This document shows positions 7,268-15,448 of a DNA stretch of 64,000 nucleotides, one piece after another; positions within the stretch are counted from its first letter, which is position 1; each line of letters starts with the position of its first letter. Made by a program: the position numbers and the translations under genes. The stretch is from an uncultured Clostridia bacterium (lineage in GTDB: Bacteria > Bacillota > Clostridia > Oscillospirales > Ruminococcaceae). Where the stretch lies: assembly GCA_947627005.1 (NCBI GenBank), contig CANQUJ010000003.1, forward strand, positions 62,001 through 126,000. The letters are read 5' to 3'. Under the pieces are notes generated by a model, which was not told the DNA's origin, did not search any database, and was given only the letters and a program-made list of their open reading frames with translations.

Positions 7268-8014
7268 TCAGACTCCGCTTTCTTCGTATATTTCAAAAAT
7301 ATAGTCGCAAAGGCTTTTGTATATCGTAAACGCGACCTTCGACTGATAGTCCTCGCTCTCAAGCTTCGCGGCCTCTTCCGGATTAGAGAGGAACCCACAT
7401 TCCGCCATAACGGCGGGGCATTTCGCGTTGTGCAAAAGATATATCTCCGTCCCTACCGGCTTGATTTCCCGCGTGTTCTCGGGTTGTAAAAGCGAAACAA
7501 AGCTCTTTTGCATCATAAGCGCAAGGCGCTCGCTCTCTTCGCTCTCGGCGGGATAAAACATCTGCGCGCCGTAGTATTTCGGGTCGGTGAACTGGTTTTG
7601 GTGGATAGAAACAAATACGGCGTTTTCCTCGGAATTTATGATTGCAAGGCGGTTCGCCATATCCGACTTTTTCTGATTCCCCAGCCCGGTGACCCCGGTG
7701 TCGTGGATCGAGCGGTCGTCTTCTCTCGTGACTTTGACCTCGAACCCGGTAGCCCTAAGCATCTCTCTAAGCTTAAGAAGGATATTCAGATTTATGTCCT
7801 TTTCCTCCGCGCCGTCAACGCTAAGGCAGCCGCTGTCGGTTCCTCCGTGGCCCGCGTCGATGATTATAACCGGAAGAAGGCTCTCCGCCTCCGCCCCAAC
7901 CGGCACCGCCTGTTCCGGCAGCTCCGCAGTTTTGATGAATCCGAACACCAAAAGATAGGTGCAAAGAAGAACGATAAGCGCGCCTACGCGGTTTACCCAC
8001 AGTTTTTTAAGCAT
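7268..8014 (-). CDS. cwlD: N-acetylmuramoyl-L-alanine amidase, CwlD-like
   Basis: This is a membrane-anchored zinc amidase that cuts the bond between muramic acid and the stem peptide. An N-terminal hydrophobic segment (about 11-27) is an uncleaved signal anchor. The Amidase_3 domain shows the zinc ligands His56 in IDAGHGG, a Glu in EEKDIN and His in SIHQNQF, and the catalytic Glu in MAECGFLSN. The 248-residue length and one-domain layout match CwlD, which makes muramic-delta-lactam in the spore cortex together with PdaA. This fits a spore former (spoIIR is in the same window). A general cell-wall amidase is the alternative. Confidence 0.8.
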   Translation of the reverse strand: MLKKLWVNRVGALIVLLCTYLLVFGFIKTAELPEQAVPVGAEAESLLPVIIIDAGHGGTDSGCLSVDGAEEKDINLNILLKLREMLRATGFEVKVTREDDRSIHDTGVTGLGNQKKSDMANRLAIINSEENAVFVSIHQNQFTDPKYYGAQMFYPAESEESERLALMMQKSFVSLLQPENTREIKPVGTEIYLLHNAKCPAVMAECGFLSNPEEAAKLESEDYQSKVAFTIYKSLCDYIFEIYEESGV

Positions 8015-8089
8015 ATAACTTGACCTCCGTAGTCTTTTTTAAATGACTATGAGGAAAAGCTTCGGTTTAGAAGTCCGAGCCCCGGGGGT

Positions 8090-8683
8090 TCATTCCGAAT
8101 TTCTGCCGTAAAGAATTTTCTGCTTAAGGTCGATATGCTCGTGGCCGATATAATAGGCCGCCCAGCAGGTTATAACGAACAAAAGGGGAAGAAGTGTGAC
8201 GAGTATCATCGCCCCGGCGGAAAGCTCCGTCGCCGGAACGTTTACCGAAATCGACCTTCCCGCCTCGTCGTATTCGAGAGTGTTCGGCGCGAAGATGTAG
8301 GTAAAGGGCATAAAATAAAGGGTGAGGGTCTTATAAAGCGGGAAGAAGTCAAACTTGATAACCCCGAATTTAGAGAGCCAAAGAAGAATCACAAAGATAT
8401 AGTTTATCCCCGCGGGGACTGCGCCTATAACCGCGCCGAAGTGTTTGTCGTTCGGCTTGACAAGGTCGCGGTTCGAGCGGGTGTTCATCTTTGCGCCCGC
8501 CTTGTGGCAAAAGTCGGCGTATATGCAAAGCACCGCGCCGGTTGCGCATATGCCGTATATAAAACACATAACTATCCCGAACATCTGGTAGCACATCGCG
8601 AAGAAGAAGGATATCACGAACCCGACGAGCCAGCCGACGATAAGAAACAGAGCCGATTTTATCAGCAGCGAAGATTTTTTCAT
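8090..8683 (-). CDS. Hypothetical multi-pass membrane protein
   Basis: This 197-residue protein of unknown function has about five hydrophobic segments (near 8-32, 35-56, 83-105, 118-131 and 152-178). A polar, cationic stretch (MNTRSNRDLVKPNDKH, about 66-81) and a negatively charged external-looking loop (TLEYDEAGRSISVNVPATE) separate them. I recognise no family. The gene has its own promoter and a GAAAGGAG site 6 nt before the ATG, and it is upstream of cwlD in the same direction with 75 bases between. A cell-envelope role is suggested only by this position. Confidence 0.6.
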   Translation of the reverse strand: MKKSSLLIKSALFLIVGWLVGFVISFFFAMCYQMFGIVMCFIYGICATGAVLCIYADFCHKAGAKMNTRSNRDLVKPNDKHFGAVIGAVPAGINYIFVILLWLSKFGVIKFDFFPLYKTLTLYFMPFTYIFAPNTLEYDEAGRSISVNVPATELSAGAMILVTLLPLLFVITCWAAYYIGHEHIDLKQKILYGRNSE

Positions 8684-8717
8684 AAAAAAGCTCCTTTCAA
8701 AAAACCTCTTTTCAAAG

Positions 8718-8746
8718 ATTATAACTCATATTCAAGCGAAAAACAA
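8718..8746 (-). promoter_or_regulatory. Sigma-A promoter of the membrane protein gene
   Basis: Minus strand: TTGTTT (8746-8741), 17 bp, TATAAT (8723-8718), 34 bp before the ATG. Confidence 0.7.
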
Positions 8747-8767
8747 GATATTTATTTATTCAAAAGG

Positions 8768-8796
8768 TTGCAAATTTTTGCGAATAGTGATAAAAT
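8768..8796 (+). promoter_or_regulatory. Sigma-A promoter of trkA-trkH
   Basis: TTGCAA (8768-8773), 17 bp, TAAAAT (8791-8796), with TGA before the -10 box. It is divergent from the membrane-gene promoter at 8718. A small GC hairpin (CGCCGC/GCGGCG, 8813-8828) lies in the leader. Confidence 0.7.
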
Positions 8797-8852
8797 AGCT
8801 CTAATCGGTCTTCGCCGCTTTGGCGGCGTATATCTTATTTCGGAGGATTTTT

Positions 8853-10211
8853 ATGAAGATAATCGTTGCCGGCTGCGGAAAAATCGGGACCTCTATCCTT
8901 GCAAACTTGGCGCAAGAGGGGCACGACGTAGTCGCGGTGGACAAGAAAAACGAAGTCATAGCCGAGCTTACCAACGTCTACGACGTAATGGGCGTTTGCG
9001 GCAACGCGGTGGACTGCGACACCCTTGAAGAAGCCGGCGCTTCTGATTGCGGAATGTTCGTCGCGATGACCGATTCGGACGAGCTGAATATGTTAAGCTG
9101 CTTTATCGCCAAGCGAATGGGCGCGCAAAACACCATCGCGAGGATAAGAAACCCCGAATACAACGATTCCAGCCTCGGGTTCATGAGGCAGCACCTCGAG
9201 CTTTCGATGGCGATAAACCCCGAACTTCGCACCGCCGCCGAGCTGTATAATATTTTAAAATTCCCCTCCGCGCTTAAAATCGAAAGATTTTCCCGCCGCA
9301 ACCTTGAGATGATAGAATTTCGCCTCGACGACGACTCCGACTTCGCGGGGAAGACCCTTGTCGAAATAAGAAAGAAATTCGACGCCAAATTCCTCATCTG
9401 CTGCGTTCAGCGCGGCGAAGAGGTCTATATTCCCGGTGGTAACTTCACCCTTCAATCGGGCGACAAGATCGGCCTTACCGCCTCGATGCCCGAAATGCAG
9501 AAGCTTATGAAGATGCTCGGAACTTTGAAAAAACAGGCCAAGAACATCCTAATTCTGGGCGGAAGCAAAACCGCGTTCTATCTTGCGAAAATGCTGGAAG
9601 AGGGCGGCAACACCGTTAAAATAATCGAGCAGGACGAAAAGCGCTGCGCCGAGCTTACCGCAGAGCTTCCTTCTGCTACAATAATCCACGGCAACGGCGC
9701 CGAGCAGGAGCTTTTGATGGAAGAGGGGCTTTCAACCTGCGACGCTTTTGTCGCGCTTACCGGCATCGACGAAGAAAACATTCTGATCTCGATTTTCGCC
9801 TCGATGCAAAAAGTCCCTAAGACGATAGTAAAAATAAACCGCGACGAGCTCGTCTCGATGGCGCAAAAAATCGGAATAGAAAGCGTAGTCTCGCCAAAGA
9901 TAATAACCTCAAACGTTTTGGTCCAGCTTGCCCGCGCTCTCGAAAATTCTTCCGGATCTTCGGTAGAGACCTTGTACAAGATCTTCGACGGCAAGGCCGA
10001 GGCGCTCGAATTTATAGTCGCGCAGGATTCAAAGCTTACCGGAAAGATGCTGAAAGAGATAAAGCTTAAGCCTAATATCCTTATCGGCGGAATTATGCGC
10101 GGCAGAAAGACCATAATCCCCTCCGGCGTGGATATGATCCTGCCCGGGGACAGAGTTATAGTGATATCCTCAAACAACCGCCTTAACGACATTTTGGATA
10201 TTCTCAAATAA
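8853..10211 (+). CDS. trkA: Trk potassium uptake regulatory subunit TrkA
   Basis: TrkA is the cytoplasmic gating ring of the Trk/Ktr potassium transporter and binds nucleotides. The 452-residue protein is a tandem duplication: RCK-N domain with GCGKIGTSI near residues 6-14 and an acidic end of strand beta-2 (VVAVDKK), an RCK-C domain, then a second RCK-N (ILGGSKTAFYLAKML near 233-247) and RCK-C. The second Rossmann loop is less canonical (GGSKTA), as is common in the second half. The ATG at 8853 was chosen because CGGAGG lies just upstream. The membrane partner trkH follows after 21 bases. Confidence 0.95.
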   Translation: MKIIVAGCGKIGTSILANLAQEGHDVVAVDKKNEVIAELTNVYDVMGVCGNAVDCDTLEEAGASDCGMFVAMTDSDELNMLSCFIAKRMGAQNTIARIRNPEYNDSSLGFMRQHLELSMAINPELRTAAELYNILKFPSALKIERFSRRNLEMIEFRLDDDSDFAGKTLVEIRKKFDAKFLICCVQRGEEVYIPGGNFTLQSGDKIGLTASMPEMQKLMKMLGTLKKQAKNILILGGSKTAFYLAKMLEEGGNTVKIIEQDEKRCAELTAELPSATIIHGNGAEQELLMEEGLSTCDAFVALTGIDEENILISIFASMQKVPKTIVKINRDELVSMAQKIGIESVVSPKIITSNVLVQLARALENSSGSSVETLYKIFDGKAEALEFIVAQDSKLTGKMLKEIKLKPNILIGGIMRGRKTIIPSGVDMILPGDRVIVISSNNRLNDILDILK

Positions 10212-10232
10212 AAAGGAAAACGGTGAGCTTTG

Positions 10233-11678
10233 ATGAATCGCAAATTTGTGTTTTATATGTGCGGTCAGATGCTTATTATCGAGGCGGTGCTGATGATACT
10301 TCCTCTTCTGACCTCAATCGTATATAAAGAAAGCTGCGCTTGGGCGTTTTTGCTCACCGGCGGGATAGAGCTTTTTCTCGGCGCTCTCGCTATGCTGTTT
10401 TTAAAGCCTAAAGACACCGTGATTTATTCCCGCGAGGGGTTCGTGATAACCGCGCTGACTTGGGTTTTGCTCTCGGCGGGCGGCGCTCTGCCCTTCGTCT
10501 TTTCGGGCGAGATTCCCTCTTTTGCCGACGCTTTTTTTGAAACCGTCAGCGGCTTCACCACCACCGGCGCCTCGATTCTGACCGACTTAGAGTCGATGAG
10601 CAGGGGGCTTATGATGTGGCGAAGCTTCACTCACTGGGTCGGCGGAATGGGGATACTCGTTATGGTCATGGCGGTCATGCCGATGACCACCGACCGCTCT
10701 ATCCACATAATGCGCGCCGAAATGCCGGGGCCTATCGTCGGCAAGCTCGTGCCGAGAGTAAGGCAAACCGCCAAAATTTTATACATAATCTACATTGCGC
10801 TGACCCTTTTGCAGATAGTTCTTCTTTTGCTCGGCGGCATGCCGCTCTACGATTCGATGATACACGCCTTCGGAACGGCCGGAACCGGCGGTTTCGGAAT
10901 AAAATCCGACAGTATCGCGAGTTACAGCCCCTATCTCCAGTGGGTCATAACGATTTTCATGTTCATCTTCGGAATAAACTTCAACCTCTACTATTTGGCG
11001 CTGATAAGGCGGTTCAAGTCTGTATTTTCGAGCGAAGAACTTTGGACTTATATCGCGATCGTTTTAATATCCGTCTTCGCCGTGACGGTAAACATAATGC
11101 CGCTTTATAGCAGCGTTTCCGAGTCGGTAAGAATGTCTGCGTTCCAGGTTATGTCGATAATGTCGACTACCGGCTACGCCACCGCCGACTTCGACCTTTG
11201 GCCGCAGTTCTCGCGAACAGTGCTTCTTCTACTGATGTTCGTCGGCGCGTGCGCGGGCTCTACCGCCGGCGGAATGAAGGTCTCGCGGGTGATAATTCTA
11301 TTTAAATCCGCAAGGCGCGAGCTTAAAAAAATGCTCCACCCGCGCTCGGTCTCGGCGGTAAGATTCGAGGGCAAAAGCCTCGAATCCTCAACTTTATCCG
11401 GAATCGGCGTATATCTTTCCTTCTATATCGCGATAATCCTCGGCGTGCTTCTTCTGATAAGCTTCGAGCCGTTCGACTTCGAGACGAAGTTTTCCTCGGT
11501 CATCGCTTGCTTTAACAACGTCGGCCCGGGGCTCGGCGCGGTCGGCCCGTCGGGCAGCTATGCGGGCTATACCGCTTTTTCAAAGATAATCCTCTCGGTG
11601 TCGATGCTCCTCGGCAGGCTTGAAATCTACCCGATAATCTTCCTGCTAAGCCCGTCCGTCTGGAAGAAAAAGAGCTGA
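10233..11678 (+). CDS. trkH: Trk potassium transporter membrane subunit TrkH
   Basis: TrkH is the potassium-translocating subunit. This 481-residue protein has about ten membrane-spanning segments arranged as four M1-P-M2 repeats. The four selectivity-filter loops are visible as FTTTGAS, GTAGTGGFG, STTGYATAD and NNVGPGLG, each with the conserved Gly. The ATG at 10233 is preferred to the adjoining TTG because GGTGAG lies 6 nt before it. It forms an operon with trkA. The following small membrane gene starts only 7 bases after the stop. Confidence 0.95.
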   Translation: MNRKFVFYMCGQMLIIEAVLMILPLLTSIVYKESCAWAFLLTGGIELFLGALAMLFLKPKDTVIYSREGFVITALTWVLLSAGGALPFVFSGEIPSFADAFFETVSGFTTTGASILTDLESMSRGLMMWRSFTHWVGGMGILVMVMAVMPMTTDRSIHIMRAEMPGPIVGKLVPRVRQTAKILYIIYIALTLLQIVLLLLGGMPLYDSMIHAFGTAGTGGFGIKSDSIASYSPYLQWVITIFMFIFGINFNLYYLALIRRFKSVFSSEELWTYIAIVLISVFAVTVNIMPLYSSVSESVRMSAFQVMSIMSTTGYATADFDLWPQFSRTVLLLLMFVGACAGSTAGGMKVSRVIILFKSARRELKKMLHPRSVSAVRFEGKSLESSTLSGIGVYLSFYIAIILGVLLLISFEPFDFETKFSSVIACFNNVGPGLGAVGPSGSYAGYTAFSKIILSVSMLLGRLEIYPIIFLLSPSVWKKKS

Positions 11679-11685
11679 GGCGTCT

Positions 11686-11994
11686 ATGATTATATTGATT
11701 CTGATTTTGGCGGCGCTGATTGCGCTCGGGGTGATCTTTCTTTTCGGAAAGGGAGCGTTTCTGATCTCCGGCTATAATACCTCATCAAAGGCCGAAAAAG
11801 AAAAGTTAGACGAGAAAAAGCTTTGCAGGTTCATGGCGAAGTTCATGTTTGCGCTTTCGGCCTGTTGGCTCGTCATGATAATCGGTTTCGCGATCAGCGT
11901 CAAACCGATAGTGTGGTGTGGGATGCTCCTCTTTCTTGCCGTCGCGATCGCGGGTTTTATCCTCGCGAACACCGGCGGCCGCTTTAAAAAATAA
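11686..11994 (+). CDS. DUF3784-type small membrane protein
   Basis: The 102-residue product has three hydrophobic segments (about 2-20, 48-68 and 71-92). A conserved-looking GKGAFLISGYNTSSKAEKEKLDEKK block lies between the first and second, which is the pattern of DUF3784 proteins of Firmicutes. Function is unknown. It begins 7 bases after trkH and is probably translated from the same transcript, but I see nothing that ties it to potassium transport. Confidence 0.7.
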   Translation: MIILILILAALIALGVIFLFGKGAFLISGYNTSSKAEKEKLDEKKLCRFMAKFMFALSACWLVMIIGFAISVKPIVWCGMLLFLAVAIAGFILANTGGRFKK

Positions 11995-12012
11995 TTTCTC
12001 GGAAGTGATTTT

Positions 12013-12627
12013 TTGGAAAGATTTTACCTTGAATACCCCTCGCTTTCCCGCAAGGCCGACGCCCTCGAATATATCGCCGAGTTTCACGAATACGGCTCGA
12101 ATATCAACGGCTCCGGCGGGCTCAACCGCTTCACCGGCGACTATGAGGGCTGGCTTTTAAAGCTTGAAGCCGACCGCAACAGAGCTCCCGACGAAGAAAA
12201 GTCGCCGAGCGAGACATATTTTTTGGTGCGCCAAAGCGACCGAAAAATCGTCGGAATGATAAATATAAGGTATGTCCTCACCGAGCGGCTGAAAAAATAC
12301 GGCGGCAACATCGGCTACTCAATCCGCCCGACCGAGCGGCGCAAGGGATACAACAAAATCAATCTCTACCTCGCCCTGCGGCTCTGCAAGCTTCACGGCC
12401 TGAAAAGCGTTCTTCTTGACGCCGACGCCGACAACCCCGCTTCTTGGCGAACCATCGAGGCCCTCGGCGGCGTTATGCTAAGGGAGTATTTCGACGCCGA
12501 GATAGACCACTGCATGGTCAGGGACTATGAGATCGACGTAGATTCAAGCCTCTCGCGGTATGCAAAATTTTACGAACCTATGACCGTAGAGATAAACGGT
12601 AAGCCCTTGAATTTCTCGGCGCGTTGA
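12013..12627 (+). CDS. GNAT acetyltransferase (COG3981-like)
   Basis: This 204-residue protein has the layout of the predicted acetyltransferase group COG3981: an N-terminal helical part, then GNIGYSIRPTERRKGYNK for the acetyl-CoA-binding region, and ADNPASWRTIEALGG where the fold ends. The loop is R-R-K-G-Y-N rather than the usual Q/R-x-x-G-x-G/A. It starts with TTG at 12013, supported by GGAAGTGA 4 nt upstream. It is the fourth acetyltransferase domain in the first 13 kb. The substrate is unknown. Confidence 0.7.
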   Translation: MERFYLEYPSLSRKADALEYIAEFHEYGSNINGSGGLNRFTGDYEGWLLKLEADRNRAPDEEKSPSETYFLVRQSDRKIVGMINIRYVLTERLKKYGGNIGYSIRPTERRKGYNKINLYLALRLCKLHGLKSVLLDADADNPASWRTIEALGGVMLREYFDAEIDHCMVRDYEIDVDSSLSRYAKFYEPMTVEINGKPLNFSAR

Positions 12628-12668
12628 AATCAATAAATATAGCTGTTGAAATTTGTTAATAATGTCAA

Positions 12669-12696
12669 TAGACGAATCCTCGTTTTTTGGTATAAT
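12669..12696 (+). promoter_or_regulatory. Weak promoter before the secreted Cys-rich gene
   Basis: TAGACG (12669-12674), 16 bp, TATAAT (12691-12696). Only the -10 box is good. The surrounding 100 bases are strongly A/T rich compared with the genes. Confidence 0.4.
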
Positions 12697-12739
12697 AATT
12701 ATAGAGATATATTAAATCACAATGAAAGGCGGGCTTTTA

Positions 12740-13300
12740 ATGAAAAAAGTATTAAGACTTTTTTCTGCGGTTGTTTTGGCTGCGGCGCTTGCGGTCTCTG
12801 TTTTCTCGGTTGCACCCGCCGCCGCATATATTTCCGAAGACGGCGTTTGCTGCACAGTCTGCGGTTGGCGCGAAAGGCTTGAATTTGTCTGTACCGGCGA
12901 GTCTGCGCCGGGCGACAATATTCCCGATCGCGGTGTTATTTCCGCCTTGGGCGAAGCTTCACTAAGCTCGCGGCCTTCGCTTAATCGCGCGGTTTGCTTG
13001 GGCTCGGAAGTCAGACAAAGGCACCTCCGCCGAACATATTACGTCTGCGGGCGTTGCGGCAATCATCAAAGGCTTACATATAACCACATTTGCGACGATG
13101 ACTGCGGGCTTATCCGTTGCTCGGTCGACGATATGGAGCTTTACAGTGCCGAAGTCGGCGCTCCTACGATAGCCGAGGCGATAAGGTTTACAAGCTGGGG
13201 CAGCGGAACCGCCGAACTTTTCAAAAGCGGTATGCTTCCGATTAAAAAGTTTTCCGACTGGCTCGCCGAAAGATATTCCGGCGCAGAAATCGCAGAATAA
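12740..13300 (+). CDS. Secreted Cys-rich protein of unknown function
   Basis: The 186-residue product begins with a clear signal peptide (MKKVLRLFSAVVLAAALAVS, cleavage likely after AAA near residue 29). The mature part has three cysteine groups: CCTVCGW, YVCGRCGNH and CDDDCGLIRC, which could bind zinc or form disulfides, and a helical C-terminus that looks amphipathic (LPIKKFSDWLAERY). No transmembrane or sorting signal is seen, so it is probably released. ATG 12740 is preferred to 12722 because AAAGGCGGG lies 6 nt before it. The C-x-x-C-G pattern recalls the giant repeat protein at 19.8 kb, but the sequences are otherwise different. Confidence 0.6.
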   Translation: MKKVLRLFSAVVLAAALAVSVFSVAPAAAYISEDGVCCTVCGWRERLEFVCTGESAPGDNIPDRGVISALGEASLSSRPSLNRAVCLGSEVRQRHLRRTYYVCGRCGNHQRLTYNHICDDDCGLIRCSVDDMELYSAEVGAPTIAEAIRFTSWGSGTAELFKSGMLPIKKFSDWLAERYSGAEIAE

Positions 13301-13311
13301 AACCGAAATAA

Positions 13312-13336
13312 AAAAGAGGGGATTAACCCCTCTTTT
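13312..13336. terminator. Bidirectional terminator
   Basis: A perfect 10-bp stem (AAAAGAGGGG / CCCCTCTTTT) with a 5-base loop. Its A- and T-rich arms provide U runs in both directions, for the secreted protein gene and for htpG. Confidence 0.85.
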
Positions 13337-13344
13337 ATTTTATA

Positions 13345-15219
13345 TCAAACCATCAGCTCGCTTATCAGCCCGCTGAACTCCTCGGCGTTTTCGATTTCAA
13401 GCCCCGAGAGCAGCCTTGCCTGAGCGTATAGCAGCTTGCAGTATTTCGCGCACTTCTCCTTGTCGGTTTCAAACAGCGCCTTGATTTTTTCGGTTATCGG
13501 GTGTGCGCTGTTGATCTCCAAAACCAGCGAAGCCTTTAATCCCTCGCCGGCGTCCGGCATTTTCGAGAGCACCCTCGCCATTTCGATGGACATTCCGCCC
13601 TCGCTCGAAAGTGCCGCGGGGTGGTCGCCGACCGCGTTAGAGAACTTTACCGAGTTAAGCCCGCCGACCGATTCCTTGATGAAGTCCAAAAGCTCTTTGC
13701 CGCTCTTGTTCTCCTCCTCAAGCTTCTTGGTCTCCTCCTCCGTCGCAAGGTCGAGCTCGTCGGTCGAGACGTTTACAAACTTCTTGTCTTCAAAGCTCAT
13801 AAGCGTTTGAAGAGTAAATTCGTCTACGTCCTCGGTCAGAAGAACCTCATACCCCTTCGCGATTACCGCCGCCGCCTGCGGAAGCTTAAGCGCCTTTTCT
13901 GCGGTGTCGCCGCAGGCGTAATAGATGCTCTTCTGCGACTCCGGCATCCTTGTGACGTATTCCTTTAGGGTGGTATATTTCATCTCGCTCGAAGAGACGA
14001 ACATAATAAGGTCCTGAAGCTGCTCCTTGTGGGTTCCGTAGTCGGAATATACCCCGAACTTAAGCTGCGAGCCGAACGCCTTATAGAACTTCTCGTATTT
14101 CTCCCTGTCGGTCTCCAAAAGCTTCAAAAGCTCGTTCTTGATCTTCTTTTCGACCGCCTTCGCGATTGTCCTAAGCTGGTGATCCTGCTGCAAAGTCTCG
14201 CGAGAGATGTTAAGCGAAATGTCCGAGCTGTCGATAAGCCCCTTTACGAAGCTGAAATAGTCGGGCAGCATTTCGGCGCAGCGGTCCATAACCATAACCC
14301 CGCTCGAATAAAGCTGCAAGCCCTTTTCGTAGTTTTTAGAGTAGTAGTCGAACGGCGCGTGAGAGGGGACGTACAAAAGCGCGGTGTATTCTACGGTTCC
14401 CTCCTGCCGATAGTGCATAACCTTTATCGGCGGCTCGTAATCCATAAATTTAGAGGAATAAAAGTTGTTGTATTCTTCCTCCGTGACCTCCGCCGCAGGC
14501 TTTTTCCACAGCGGGGTGATCGAGTTTAAAGTCCTGCGCTCGGTGACCTTTTCGGTCTCGCCCTCTTTGCCCTCGACCGGCTTGTTGACCTCAAAATCCA
14601 TTCTGATGGGGTAGTGGATATAGTCGGAATATTTCTTGACGAGCCGCTGGATCGAATAGGGCTCCAAAAATTCGCAGTAGTCCTCTTCCTCGCCGTCCGG
14701 CTTGATGTGAAGCGTGATCTCGGTTCCGACGCTGTCTTTCTCACATTCTTCGAGCGTATAGCCGTCGACTCCTTCCGACTCCCATTTATAAGCCTTATCC
14801 GCGCCGTATACTTTCGATACGACGGTGACCTTTTCGGCGACCATAAACGCCGAATAGAACCCGACGCCGAACTGCCCGATTATGTCGACGTTTTCCGCGG
14901 AATTTTCGCTCTTAAAGTCGAACGAGCCGCTCTTCGCAATAGTCCCGAGGTTGTTTTCAAGCTCGTCCTTGGTCATTCCGCAGCCGTTGTCGCTTATCTT
15001 CAAAACGCGGTTTTCCTCGTCCGCCGAAATAAAGATCTCGTATTCGTCGCGGTTAAGCCCGCTTTCCGGCTCGGTCAGCGACTTGAAATAGCGCTTGTCT
15101 ATCGCGTCGCTCGCGTTTGAGATCAGCTCGCGAAGAAAAATCTCTTTGTGGGTATAGATCGAGTTGATCATCATATCGAGAAGCTTTTTTGATTCGGTCT
15201 GAAACTGTTTCTTTTCCAT
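13345..15219 (-). CDS. htpG: Chaperone HtpG (Hsp90)
   Basis: This is an ATP-dependent Hsp90 chaperone of the cytoplasm. The 624-residue protein has the full three-domain layout. The GHKL ATPase domain contains ELISNASDAIDK, the DNGCGMTKDEL lid region and GQFGVGFYSAFMV. The middle domain contains the catalytic-loop region SDDISLNISRETLQ-like residues (SSDISLNISRE). The C-terminal dimerisation domain follows. The start is ATG 15219 with AAGGAG upstream. A CIRCE operator lies 112 bases upstream in the divergent spacer, so HrcA control is likely, although htpG is not an HrcA target in Bacillus subtilis. A short G5/C5 hairpin lies in the leader near 15249-15265. Confidence 0.97.
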   Translation of the reverse strand: MEKKQFQTESKKLLDMMINSIYTHKEIFLRELISNASDAIDKRYFKSLTEPESGLNRDEYEIFISADEENRVLKISDNGCGMTKDELENNLGTIAKSGSFDFKSENSAENVDIIGQFGVGFYSAFMVAEKVTVVSKVYGADKAYKWESEGVDGYTLEECEKDSVGTEITLHIKPDGEEEDYCEFLEPYSIQRLVKKYSDYIHYPIRMDFEVNKPVEGKEGETEKVTERRTLNSITPLWKKPAAEVTEEEYNNFYSSKFMDYEPPIKVMHYRQEGTVEYTALLYVPSHAPFDYYSKNYEKGLQLYSSGVMVMDRCAEMLPDYFSFVKGLIDSSDISLNISRETLQQDHQLRTIAKAVEKKIKNELLKLLETDREKYEKFYKAFGSQLKFGVYSDYGTHKEQLQDLIMFVSSSEMKYTTLKEYVTRMPESQKSIYYACGDTAEKALKLPQAAAVIAKGYEVLLTEDVDEFTLQTLMSFEDKKFVNVSTDELDLATEEETKKLEEENKSGKELLDFIKESVGGLNSVKFSNAVGDHPAALSSEGGMSIEMARVLSKMPDAGEGLKASLVLEINSAHPITEKIKALFETDKEKCAKYCKLLYAQARLLSGLEIENAEEFSGLISELMV

Positions 15220-15330
15220 TTTATTATCTCCTTGTAATAATATCTGTCGGGGGGCTTTCCCCCTATCAAGAGATATTATAGCCCCGCTTTGTTTCCGATA
15301 TATGTATAATTTGTTACGCGTTTGTAAATT

Positions 15331-15357
15331 TTAGCACTCACGGCAAATAAGTGCTAA
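15331..15357. promoter_or_regulatory. CIRCE operator (HrcA site) between htpG and galE
   Basis: TTAGCACTC, 9 bp, then AAGTGCTAA: 17 of 18 arm positions match the consensus TTAGCACTC-N9-GAGTGCTAA. It lies outside the galE promoter (15387-15415), so htpG is the likelier target. Confidence 0.85.
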
Positions 15358-15386
15358 ATTTCGCGAATAAAAATTCTCGCCGTCTA

Positions 15387-15415
15387 TTTACATTTAAAGA
15401 AAAATGTGTTATAAT
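15387..15415 (+). promoter_or_regulatory. Sigma-A promoter of galE
   Basis: TTTACA (15387-15392), 17 bp, TATAAT (15410-15415) with TG one base before. It overlaps an apparent ATG at 15404, which is therefore not the gene start. Confidence 0.8.
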
Positions 15416-15448
15416 TCTCACCGAAAATGCAAGAAAGAAGGTTTTTTC

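Noticed and set aside
15249-15265. Terminator-like G5/C5 hairpin between htpG and galE
   Set aside because: It lies in the 5' leader of htpG and no T run follows on either strand; kept only as a remark under htpG.
15404-15448. An earlier ATG for galE
   Set aside because: The ATG is inside the -35/-10 region of a consensus promoter, so it cannot be in the transcript.
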